A stretch of DNA of 47,237 nt from Rhodopirellula islandica (GTDB taxonomy: Bacteria; Planctomycetota; Planctomycetia; Pirellulales; Pirellulaceae), in contig NZ_LECT01000005.1 of NCBI RefSeq assembly GCF_001027925.1, positions 1 through 47,237 of the forward strand, in the 5' to 3' direction. Shown piece by piece: positions 27,110 through 34,967 of this stretch. Within the stretch, counting starts at the first letter, position 1. Each line of letters starts with the position of its first letter. The translations under genes and the position numbers were made by a program. A model generated the notes under the pieces. That model had not been told where the DNA came from, did no database searches, and saw only the letters and a program-made list of their open reading frames with translations.

Positions 27110-27747
27110 CAGGGAGCAAGTGGTCTTTGTACAGGTACACGAAATCGAACCCAACGGTTGGTGTCGACCCAACCGGGATGATCGAGTTTGGTTTGCCAGA
27201 TCCAGACAAAAATTGGGAAATCAAGAATTTCGAAAAATGCAAACAATGGTCAAGCGGAATCGCGGCAGCATTGCCTCCATCGTGCGCAGCGAGGTACTCA
27301 CTTAATCTCAATTGCAAAAGATCAAGTTCGAAGTCTGAAACTAGCGGTGCAGTAACAAATGCAACCGGAGAGTCCATTACGATAGATGTCTTCTATGACG
27401 ACCCCGACATAAAAGCAAAAGGGCTTACGATAGACACTCTTGTGAAACATGAGCTTCAGCACGTCTTCGATATCTGCGACAGCTGTGAAGGACATGAGAT
27501 TATCTACCAACAACTTTTCGAGCCGGATGCGGATTTTGCCGAAGAAGTAATGTGCATGGAGATCCGCGCAATTATCGCTGAGGGCTCGTGCGATGCGTTT
27601 ACCGACCCAAGTTCTCGCCGGGAGTGTGTGCGGAAGTCGTTGGAGATATATATTCCTCGCTACGGCACTATTGCGTTTATGCACGCGCTGGAAAAATGCT
27701 ATTGGGACTCCACGTACCATACAGCACCACCTGTGTTCCCGTACTGA
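26983..27747 (+). CDS. Secreted orphan RHS tip with a different HExxH metallopeptidase-like domain (tip 2)
   Basis: A 254-residue protein built like tip 1: signal peptide (residues 1-25, LLVGMLSICAQDASA), RHS terminal motif (MYNARVGSFCSRDPIGF, LYRYTKSNP, VDPTG), then a variable Cys-rich domain. That domain has no evident similarity to tip 1, yet also carries a zinc-protease signature: VKHELQHVFDIC, with HExxH at residues 156-160, and a downstream MCMEIRA (Glu193) as a possible third ligand. The preceding strand (ESITIDVFYDD) is typical of zincins. Base composition is AT-richer than the RHS scaffold, consistent with acquisition. The following gene starts 2 bp after the stop. Confidence 0.82.
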   Translation: MFAKFLMPAMLLVGMLSICAQDASAMYNARVGSFCSRDPIGFTGSKWSLYRYTKSNPTVGVDPTGMIEFGLPDPDKNWEIKNFEKCKQWSSGIAAALPPSCAARYSLNLNCKRSSSKSETSGAVTNATGESITIDVFYDDPDIKAKGLTIDTLVKHELQHVFDICDSCEGHEIIYQQLFEPDADFAEEVMCMEIRAIIAEGSCDAFTDPSSRRECVRKSLEIYIPRYGTIAFMHALEKCYWDSTYHTAPPVFPY

Positions 27748-27749
27748 CA

Positions 27750-28091
27750 ATGAAGCATTGGAAGCTACAATTCTCGTTGCGAAACCTGCTGATTGCATCT
27801 TTTTTTATGGCCGTAGTGCTGCAGATGCATATCGGAGCGCTCTCCCACGACAAGTTAGCGATGCGTTGCGAATTTGACGTGGAAAATATGCTCTCGGGCT
27901 TGGGTGTTGCGTCTGAGTCGCTCCCGGCCATCTGTTGTCAACCTCACTATATTGTCCCAGGGTTCGCAAGAGTCGATGTGACTGTTGGAGAGGGACGAGC
28001 AAAGGATTATTTTTCATGGTACTACATCTGTGTCGCTGGCGATTTTTGGAAGCTTCCATTCAGCGGCCGGTACATCCCGTGGAGAAATTGA
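27750..28091 (+). CDS. Small membrane protein, candidate immunity partner of tip 2
   Basis: A 113-residue protein starting MKHWKLQFSLRNLLIASFFM: a basic N-terminus and one membrane segment or uncleaved signal anchor, then about 80 residues of predicted extracytoplasmic sequence with three cysteines. No family was recognised. The ATG lies 2 bp after the tip 2 stop, so the pair is translationally linked. Position, size and envelope location fit an immunity protein facing the periplasm. The frame is open further upstream (27588) but overlaps tip 2 and has no initiation support. Confidence 0.68.
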   Translation: MKHWKLQFSLRNLLIASFFMAVVLQMHIGALSHDKLAMRCEFDVENMLSGLGVASESLPAICCQPHYIVPGFARVDVTVGEGRAKDYFSWYYICVAGDFWKLPFSGRYIPWRN

Positions 28092-28286
28092 CACTTCGTT
28101 CGAGTCCCCATGAGAGCGTAGCTGCATTTTGCCGCCACTTATAATTTCCTGGCAGTAATGCCCAGTGCGAATTCATGAAAAAAATGATCGCGCCGGATGG
28201 TGCCACCCACCAAACCTTGACTTCCAATCGCCGCTGCGTAGGATCGCTTTGTCTTGTCAGTCGGTTCCGAGATAGAGAGCTCAGCC

Positions 28287-29036
28287 ATGCCGCGGCCTCA
28301 GCGATGCGAACAGTTTGATTCCAGCGAAGTTGGGATCGTGCATGTCGTGCAGAGATGTGTCCGCCGGGCTTTTCTGGCTGGTGTTGACCAGGCGACCGGC
28401 AAGGATTTCTCGTTTCGAAAGGAATGGATTCGTCGGCGGATGGAGGCTCTGGCCTCGGTGTTCGCAGTCGATGTGCTTTCCTACGCGGTGATGAGCAACC
28501 ACATGCACCAGATCCTCCGCAATCGGCCGGACGTCTGTGCTCGGTGGAGCGACGAAGAGGTCGCGATTCGCTGGCTGCGAGTCTTCCCCGGCCGACGTCT
28601 CGAAGAACACTTGGCCGAACCCACCGAAAATGACGTTCAGATGCTGGTTCGAGATAAAGAGCGACTGGCTGAAGTTCGCCGTCGCTTGTCTGACATCTCT
28701 TGGTTCATGAGAGCCCTGGCCGAACCGATCGCCCGGATGGCCAACAAACAAGACGAATGCACCGGCCGGTTTTGGGAAGGACGCTTCAAAGCCCAACGAA
28801 TTGTCGATGAAGCGGGCTTGCTCGCGTGTAGCATGTACGTCGACCTGAATCCAGTTCGAGCGGCCATGTCCACCACGCCCGAGACCAGCCCCCACACCAG
28901 TGCCTACGACCGGATTGAAGCTTGCAAAGGAGAACGAATCCCTTCAGCCGCGTTTGATCTCAAGCCGATCCCCACGGAAGGGGACCGATCAAAGGGGACG
29001 GGGGTAGTTTCGGGCGTCCAATCAACAGAAGAATAG
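28287..29036 (+). CDS. RAYT/Y1 HUH transposase-like protein
   Basis: A 249-residue member of the REP-associated tyrosine transposase group as found in planctomycetes. Motifs include VVQRCVRRAFLAG near the N-terminus, the HUH motif YAVMSNHMHQIL, an insertion rich in charged residues (RWSDEEVAIRWLRVFPGRR), GRFWEGRFKAQ and YVDLNPVRAAM. The ATG at 28287 is preferred over the TTG at 28254. Related enzymes cut single-stranded DNA at palindromic (REP-like) sequences. The window is crowded with palindromic repeats, so it may act on one of those families, although no obvious left and right ends flank this gene. It lies directly behind the RHS tip cassettes. Confidence 0.85.
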   Translation: MPRPQRCEQFDSSEVGIVHVVQRCVRRAFLAGVDQATGKDFSFRKEWIRRRMEALASVFAVDVLSYAVMSNHMHQILRNRPDVCARWSDEEVAIRWLRVFPGRRLEEHLAEPTENDVQMLVRDKERLAEVRRRLSDISWFMRALAEPIARMANKQDECTGRFWEGRFKAQRIVDEAGLLACSMYVDLNPVRAAMSTTPETSPHTSAYDRIEACKGERIPSAAFDLKPIPTEGDRSKGTGVVSGVQSTEE

Positions 29037-30102
29037 GAAGCAGCCAGTTTTGGACGGCGAAGAAAAGGGGGGACAGGGGCACAAGCAGGCGCATCCTCTC
29101 AACAATGACCTCCGTCCCATTGATCTCGCTCGGTTCTGGAAGAAGTTGACGCAGAGGCGGGGAGTCGCAGAGACGCAGGGGAGAGTCGTAACGTCTGATC
29201 CCTCTGCGCCTCACCGCCTCTCGCGACTCTGCGTCGAAATCCTTGTGCGGGACCGGGAACGATCGTTTGTGGGTGGGAATCCAGCGCGGCTTGGGAACAT
29301 AAGTCGGATGGCAGACCGGCGGGTCGGTTGCCTGGCATGACGGGCGGCTCCCCGCGCAAGTCGGCGAGCATGAGGATCAACCACGGCATGAAGTGCATTG
29401 CCTCGGCACCCGTCCGTCGGCCTTGCACCGCCATCGGAGTTTGGACAACGCCATTCGTGTCCGACACCATTTCCAGTCCAACCGTACCGGCGTATCCAGC
29501 CCAGTGCTAAGCACGTGAGCGGGAGTCATTGGGTTTGGTCACGTAGCGGTGTCTCTCCGAGACGCTGCTATTTGCGAGTCTCAGAGAGGCTCGCCTGCGT
29601 GAGGTTCTACCCAGTCATTCCTGCCTGCCCGCTTAGTCATTTCGATCACCGCACCGAGGGCTATCGCTAGGAGCCAACCGAGAAGAGTCGGGACGCGGAT
29701 CTTCCGCAAGATTTTCGCTTGTTCAGCTCAGCCCAATGCGGGCTGTTTGGGCGGTTCATCGTTCCGGGGCCTGACGACCCCGGCAGTGGATCTGGCGACC
29801 CTTCGGGCTTTGTTGAGCCGAGCGATTGGGGGAGTGAGGATTGCTCCGCTGGTGAATCGCTGGGGGGCAGAAAGTCGCATTCCATGACGATCGAGCCGAT
29901 TTGCAATGGACTTTTGGGGACGGAGAGCTAGTCTTTCAACACAAACCGCCCGCGACGATTGTTTTCGCGAAATGGCGGGCAACGCATCCGGGTTCATTGG
30001 GTCCCTGTGTCGATCACATGGTTGTGAGCGAGGGGAACACCATCTTGGTCCTGGGGCGAGTTCTTGAGCAACCTGGAATGGTTCTTGGGATTCGCTGATT
30101 GC
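29037..30102 (+). other. Gene-poor spacer with a decayed coding remnant
   Basis: No intact gene was recognised. Around 29330-29500 the minus strand reads as protein-like sequence (GYAGTVGLEMVSDTNGVVQ, then AEAMHFMPWLILMLADLRG), cut by a stop upstream and running into repeats downstream; this looks like a gene remnant of unknown family. Hairpin-prone direct and inverted motifs (GACGCAGAGGCGGGGAGTCG, CGCGACTCTGCGTCG) lie at 29140-29240. A GGGGCCTGACGACCCC hairpin lies near 29776. A plus-strand 70-codon frame at 29719 is not convincing. Confidence 0.5.
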
Positions 30103-31596
30103 ATGGGTCACGCTTCACGTGATTCGAACCCAACCTTGGACCCTGTTTTGAACAAATTTGAAGATTTAGGGCTGTCTGGCCCTTTGCTGCAAGGCCTCGA
30201 GCAAGCCGGCTACGAAACTCCCACCCCGATTCAAGCTCAGTCGATCCCCGAAATTCTTGACGGCAACGACGTCCTGGGTGCCGCGCAAACTGGCACGGGA
30301 AAAACGGCGGCGTTTGCACTGCCCATCCTGCAGATCATGTGGGAAGACGATCAGGAACGGCGAGAGCCGTCCAACCGTCGTGGTGGTCGCCCCGGAAGGC
30401 GCCCCATCCGCACGCTCGTGCTGTCCCCGACCCGCGAATTGTCGGCTCAGATCGAGGCGAATTTCCGGATCTACGGCAAGAAGACTCGGCTTCGCAGCAC
30501 GGTCATTTTCGGAGGTGTCAACCAAAATCCACAGGTTCGCGAACTGCAATCCGGTGTGGACACCTTGGTGGCCACGCCCGGTCGATTGTTGGACTTGGTC
30601 AGCCAAGGGTTTGTGGATTTAAAAGACGTCGAGATCCTCGTTCTGGACGAAGCGGATCACATGCTCGACATGGGGTTCTTGCCCGATGTCAAACGCATTT
30701 TGAAACTGCTGCCTCGCGATCGGCAGAACCTGTTGTTCTCCGCGACGATGCCCGGCCCGATTCGCAAATTGGCCGATGAGATCCTGGTCGATCCGATCAC
30801 GATCCAGATCGCACCGCAAAAGCCAACGGTCGAGCGCATCGAACAGTCGATTTGCTTTGTCGCCCAAGCTGACAAGCCGCGATTGCTGAATCACTTCATC
30901 GAAACGAAGGCCACTGGGTCGACGTTGGTGTTCACTCGCACCAAGCACGGCGCCGATGCGGTGGCGCGTCGATTGGTCAAAGCCGGTGTCAAAGCGGCGG
31001 CGATTCATGGCAATAAAACGCAAGCCAATCGTGTGCGGACGCTGAATAAGTTCAAGAATGATGAACTGGATGTGTTGGTGGCCACCGACGTGGCCGCTCG
31101 CGGCATCGACATCGATGGCATTCAAACGGTGATCAACTACGACACCCCCAACACTCCCGAAGCCTACGTGCACCGCATTGGTCGAACGGGGCGAGCGGGC
31201 CGTGAAGGCGAGACCGTCATGTTCTGTGGCGGCCACGAGACCAAGTTTTTCATTGCGATTGAACGCGAAATCAAGCTTCAGATTCCGGTTGCGACTGGAC
31301 TGCCCGGTTGCCAGCCTCGGCCGCTTCAGGACCCAGGTTCGGGCGATAAATCGAACTCTCGTTCGGGCGGCCGATCCGGCGGCGGAGGTCGTTCGCGATC
31401 TTCTTCCGACCATCAAGGTGGTTCGGGCAGCGGTGGATCCAAGCCCGGCGGCGGACGTCGCCGTGGACGTGCTGCAGGCAGCGTCAGTGGTCGTGGCAGC
31501 ACGGTCGGACGCAAGTCCGCAGGCGGTGAAGCCAGCAAGTCCGGTGGCGGTTCCAAGAACGGTCGCGGACGTGGCGGACGACCTTCGTCACGCTGA
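30103..31596 (+). CDS. DEAD-box RNA helicase with RGG/Ser-rich tail (RhlE-like)
   Basis: A 497-residue ATP-dependent RNA helicase. All core motifs are present: Q motif (FEDLGLSGPLL...TPIQAQSIP), motif I AQTGTGKT (residues 61-68), Ia PTRELSAQ, Ib TPGR, II DEAD (182-185), III SAT (213-215), V ATDVAARGIDI and VI HRIGRTGR (357-364). From about residue 400 the tail is low-complexity Gly/Ser/Arg with RG and GGR repeats, typical of RhlE-like RNA-binding tails. The likely role is ribosome assembly or cold-adapted RNA remodelling in the cytoplasm. The ATG at 30103 is chosen over the TTG at 30064, because the extension is not conserved-looking. Confidence 0.95.
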   Translation: MGHASRDSNPTLDPVLNKFEDLGLSGPLLQGLEQAGYETPTPIQAQSIPEILDGNDVLGAAQTGTGKTAAFALPILQIMWEDDQERREPSNRRGGRPGRRPIRTLVLSPTRELSAQIEANFRIYGKKTRLRSTVIFGGVNQNPQVRELQSGVDTLVATPGRLLDLVSQGFVDLKDVEILVLDEADHMLDMGFLPDVKRILKLLPRDRQNLLFSATMPGPIRKLADEILVDPITIQIAPQKPTVERIEQSICFVAQADKPRLLNHFIETKATGSTLVFTRTKHGADAVARRLVKAGVKAAAIHGNKTQANRVRTLNKFKNDELDVLVATDVAARGIDIDGIQTVINYDTPNTPEAYVHRIGRTGRAGREGETVMFCGGHETKFFIAIEREIKLQIPVATGLPGCQPRPLQDPGSGDKSNSRSGGRSGGGGRSRSSSDHQGGSGSGGSKPGGGRRRGRAAGSVSGRGSTVGRKSAGGEASKSGGGSKNGRGRGGRPSSR

Positions 31597-31629
31597 GTCT
31601 CACCGGCTGTTGATTCAATCCATTTCGCC

Positions 31630-31717
31630 GGATGGAGAGTGGCGAGGCGGGATTTGCATGTTCGTCGGTGGCGCTATCGCTTACCGACGGCTACCATCTG
31701 ACATCCCTACCGGGATG
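31630..31717 (+). mobile_element. Palindromic element, right half only (copy C)
   Basis: 88 bp matching the right half of the elements at 21924 and 45809: GGAGAGTGG, TTTGCATG, the TCGGT..ACCGA hairpin and the terminal repeat ending CCCTACCGGGATG. The left half is missing. It continues with GAAGAAAGGCAGAAG, the complement of the left flank of copy A. It lies between the convergent helicase and TonB-like genes. Confidence 0.7.
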
Positions 31718-31789
31718 AAGAAAGGCAGAAGCTGGATGGGAAATTGCATCCGCTATCAAAGCATTCATAGCAAAATTTTGCAGTCCAGC

Positions 31790-34534
31790 CTAAGGCGTTG
31801 GTTGAGCGCCGGTCTCTTCGTAGATCGGCAGATGCCGGTAGTAGACTTCCAGGTTGAGCAAGTTCATCGCGGTGACGTACAAGCGCCCGCCGTGAGCGCT
31901 CCAGCGATCGGGAACGGGTAGTTCTGGATCCCAGCTGCCTGCTTCGGGACCGCGTTTGATTTGGCTGTCAATCAGGACCGGATTGAGATACTGATTCCAG
32001 TTCTCCCAGTGCTCACCGCCCATGTGGAACATGACTTGGGTGGCGTAGTACCAGTAGTAAGTGTCTCGCTGCGGGACTCGGTTGGTCCCAACGCTGGGTG
32101 GGAATTTGGCGATGTAGTCTGCCGCCGATTGCATGTCTTCATTCTCGCGGCTCCAGCCGGAATACATTCGCATCAAAATGCCCACCGCAGTCATCGTGGG
32201 TGATGGGCGGCGTCCGTGAGCCTGGGCAGGCGTGTCGGGAGCAAACGGGTTGTAGCGATAGCGGTCCCGTTCCGTGGGGCTGGCTTTGGCCAGTTCCAGC
32301 CAGCGATTGATCCCAGCGTAAGTGTCCGGGGAAACATCCAGCCCGGACAATTCGCCACTCTTGAGGGCCATCATCATCCAGCCCGTGACGCTGGTGTCGC
32401 TGCTGACCTGCGGTGTGTAACGCCATCCGCCGCGTTGTCGGTGCTGAGTTGCTTCGATGTAGTTGAGGCACATCTGGGCTGGTTCACGCAGTTCGCTGTC
32501 TTGGGTCATGCCGTACGCTTCGCACAATGCCAAGGCTGCGATTCCGTGGGAATAGAAGGCAACGTTTTGGTCGCTCAGCGGATTTTCACGACGGTACAAA
32601 TCACCGTTGGTGCGTTGGTTGTCGATCAAGAACTTCAGGCCCTTGGCGACAACAGAGGCGTACTGATGTTGCCGGTGGGTGTAGCCAGCACCTTGAAACG
32701 CCAGCAGGCACATGCCTGTCGCGGCCGTGTCGGATTGCAGGATCACGTCTTCGCCGTGCCCTTGGAGTGCCCAGCTGCCATCTTCGTTTTGCAGCGAAGC
32801 GAGGAACGCGAGTCCAAGTTCAATGGCTTCTTCCGTGGCGGGGCCGACCATGCCTGCAGGCGCGGGCGCGGCGCCGCCGTTGGTGCGTTGAACACGCCGG
32901 CTGAACTGTTCCACGGCTGCGATGGACAGACCTGCGGGAGTGACTGGTCCACCGACATCGCGTCGTTGACGCTGGCCCCGGGTGAGATCCAACGCGGCCA
33001 TTTCGACTGGTTCATCGGATGGGACGATGCCCGCTTTGTCCGCTCGCTCGATGGACAATCCCGCTGGACCCTCCGGAGCGTTGAGATCAAAGACAGGGTC
33101 CGCCGTCATCGCCAATTCGTTCCATGACGATTCGGCAGAGCGGGCCACGTCACGCGACGGGCCATCGTCGTTCTGCATCCGGTCCGTGGCCGCATCGGAC
33201 GCTTCGCCCGGCGCGGAGCCGTCGTCGGTGGCATCGGCCAGCATCGCGGCGATGGCTCCCGAATCGGGGCCCGGTCCGGTGGAGCCCGTGCGTTGGCCAA
33301 CGCTTCGGCGTTTGGCGGATCGTGGCCTGCTGAGTGCTTGGTTGGTTGCCTCGGGCATCCCCGCCATCGTGGCCAATCTCGCTGCCTGAGGCAGGTTGCC
33401 CTGCCCCGTTTTCGGCGCGTTGTCGACCGCGGCCATGGCGGATTCACCGGGTGAAAGCGTCACGTTGGCGCCCACCGCTTGGCTGGTTCTTTGAATCGGA
33501 GCCAGTTCCGGTGTCAGCATGCGTTCCGCGTCGACTTCCACTTTCGCGATCGAGACGGTTGGTGGCGTGGGGGCAGCTCCGGCAGCGGATTGCCGCGTGG
33601 GACGCTGCCGTTGGCTGCGCTCACGAGCCAGCCCTGCGGACCCAACCGTCGGCATCGATTCCGCCATCGCTCGCATTGTCGGGGTCGGCATCGGTGTCGT
33701 GTCTTGGGTGGGAGCTGGCGACATGTCCGCTGACATCGCGACGCTGGCGCCGCTGCGTTGACGCTTGGCCGCCGCAGACGTCGATTTCTCGGCAGGCATT
33801 TGCTCTGCCGTCGGCGCCACTGCAGTGTCGATCTCGGGGGCTTGAGGGGCAGACTGTGACTGAGGCGTCGGCTCGGTCGGTTGTCGTCGTCGAGCCAAGC
33901 GAGATGGCGACTCCGAGGGCTGCGGTTTGGCCATCTCCGGCTGAGCGCGTTCCATCAAGAACTTTTCTGGCTCTCGCGGTTGCTCTTGATTGGGGCGAGG
34001 GATTTCCAGTCGCGGCGCGGAACGTTTCACCGGTGGCATCTGCCGCTGCTCGAGCGGAATGACTTGGGATGTCGTCTCGGCATCCACGGGTTGGGACCAG
34101 TCAGGCGTCACCGCATTGGATTCATCGGGCTTCTGAAACAGGTACTCCGGAACTGTTTTGCGGATCGGAGAACGATCGGGTTTGACCCCGGCGAAGGCTT
34201 CCGGGAAGTAATGGGGGAAGATCACCCAACGCACCGCCAGCACGATCAACAGCAGGTGCACGAAGATGCTGAACAGGAACCCAAGCTGGAACGATTTCTG
34301 AACGTACTTGGACGCGACCTGGTGCAGGCCAAACGCAAGTCCAGCACCGACCAGCGGCACCGCGATCACGTAAGTCCAGGCGTTGTACAGCGGTCTTGGG
34401 TCATCAAATGAGAGGTAACCCAAGATCATGTACAGGATCAGGCCGGTCAACGAAACCAAGGCCAGGTCGAGCGGCCACATGCGCTCGTCCTCGGGATCTG
34501 CAATCTCGTCAAAGAAGGTTGGTTCTTTACTCAC
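31790..34534 (-). CDS. TonB-like envelope protein with squalene-cyclase-like C-terminal domain
   Basis: A 914-residue protein starting with GTG. Three membrane segments lie near the N-terminus (about 22-42, 51-72, 83-106). Then comes a very long Pro/Ala/Ser/Gln-rich linker (about 115-555). The C-terminal domain, from residue 574, has prenyltransferase/squalene-oxidase-like (alpha-toroid) repeats: GLAFLASLQNEDGSW, GLKFLIDNQRTNGDLY, CLNYIEATQHRQRGGWRY, INRWLELAKASP. The DXDD-type cyclase acid motif was not seen, so a binding role is more likely than terpene cyclisation. It starts 4 bp after ExbD and follows ExbB. The layout of membrane anchor, proline-rich spacer and folded tip resembles TonB/TolA, which are powered by such channels. 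Confidence 0.85.
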   Translation of the reverse strand: MSKEPTFFDEIADPEDERMWPLDLALVSLTGLILYMILGYLSFDDPRPLYNAWTYVIAVPLVGAGLAFGLHQVASKYVQKSFQLGFLFSIFVHLLLIVLAVRWVIFPHYFPEAFAGVKPDRSPIRKTVPEYLFQKPDESNAVTPDWSQPVDAETTSQVIPLEQRQMPPVKRSAPRLEIPRPNQEQPREPEKFLMERAQPEMAKPQPSESPSRLARRRQPTEPTPQSQSAPQAPEIDTAVAPTAEQMPAEKSTSAAAKRQRSGASVAMSADMSPAPTQDTTPMPTPTMRAMAESMPTVGSAGLARERSQRQRPTRQSAAGAAPTPPTVSIAKVEVDAERMLTPELAPIQRTSQAVGANVTLSPGESAMAAVDNAPKTGQGNLPQAARLATMAGMPEATNQALSRPRSAKRRSVGQRTGSTGPGPDSGAIAAMLADATDDGSAPGEASDAATDRMQNDDGPSRDVARSAESSWNELAMTADPVFDLNAPEGPAGLSIERADKAGIVPSDEPVEMAALDLTRGQRQRRDVGGPVTPAGLSIAAVEQFSRRVQRTNGGAAPAPAGMVGPATEEAIELGLAFLASLQNEDGSWALQGHGEDVILQSDTAATGMCLLAFQGAGYTHRQHQYASVVAKGLKFLIDNQRTNGDLYRRENPLSDQNVAFYSHGIAALALCEAYGMTQDSELREPAQMCLNYIEATQHRQRGGWRYTPQVSSDTSVTGWMMMALKSGELSGLDVSPDTYAGINRWLELAKASPTERDRYRYNPFAPDTPAQAHGRRPSPTMTAVGILMRMYSGWSRENEDMQSAADYIAKFPPSVGTNRVPQRDTYYWYYATQVMFHMGGEHWENWNQYLNPVLIDSQIKRGPEAGSWDPELPVPDRWSAHGGRLYVTAMNLLNLEVYYRHLPIYEETGAQPTP

Positions 34535-34538
34535 CAGA

Positions 34539-34961
34539 TCAGCCCGCTGGCCCGTCTTTGGTGGAGACCGAATAGTCGCTCACTCCAGTGCGATTGCACA
34601 CGTCCATGACGTTCACCACCGGTTGAAAGCTGGCGTTTTGGTCGGCGCGGATCACCACCGTTTGGTTGGTCGGGTTGCTGGCGACCGCTTTTTGAAGCAG
34701 TCGTTCGAGTTCTTTCAGCGGGGTGGATTTGCCGCGCAGGTAAACGGTCCCATCGGCATCGATGTCAACCACGACTTCGCGTGGTTTGCTGGTCATCGGA
34801 ACGGCGCTGGTCGCTGACGGCAGCACGATGTCGAGCCGGCGTTCCTCGTCTTCAAACTCACTGGTCACCAGAAAGAAAATCAGCAGCAAAAAGACCACAT
34901 CGATCAATGGGGTCAGACTGAGTGTTCCGGCAACGTTGGAGCGTTTGAGTTGAACAGCCAT
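34539..34961 (-). CDS. ExbD/TolR-type biopolymer transport protein
   Basis: A 140-residue protein with one N-terminal membrane helix (LTPLIDVVFLLLIFFLV, residues about 16-32) that carries the conserved membrane Asp (LIDVVF) used for proton conduction. A periplasmic ExbD/TolR domain follows, with RLDIVLPSATSA, PREVVVDIDADGTVYLRGK and QTVVIRADQNASFQPVVNVM. It forms the stator with the ExbB-type protein encoded just upstream (6-bp gap). The next gene downstream begins 4 bp after its stop. The substrate of the complex is unknown. Confidence 0.94.
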   Translation of the reverse strand: MAVQLKRSNVAGTLSLTPLIDVVFLLLIFFLVTSEFEDEERRLDIVLPSATSAVPMTSKPREVVVDIDADGTVYLRGKSTPLKELERLLQKAVASNPTNQTVVIRADQNASFQPVVNVMDVCNRTGVSDYSVSTKDGPAG

Positions 34962-34967
34962 GATCGA

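Noticed and set aside
29719..29931. 70-codon plus-strand frame, Gly/Ser/Pro-rich
   Set aside because: It overlaps hairpin-type repeats (GGGGCCTGACGACCCC) and has no start signal or conserved feature.
30619..31416. 265-codon minus-strand frame opposite the DEAD-box helicase
   Set aside because: Antisense shadow; all helicase motifs are on the plus strand.
31790..33600. C-terminal toroid as a true squalene or hopene cyclase
   Set aside because: The cyclase acid motif (DXDD) and full set of QW repeats were not seen, and the domain is fused to a membrane-anchored linker beside ExbB/ExbD.
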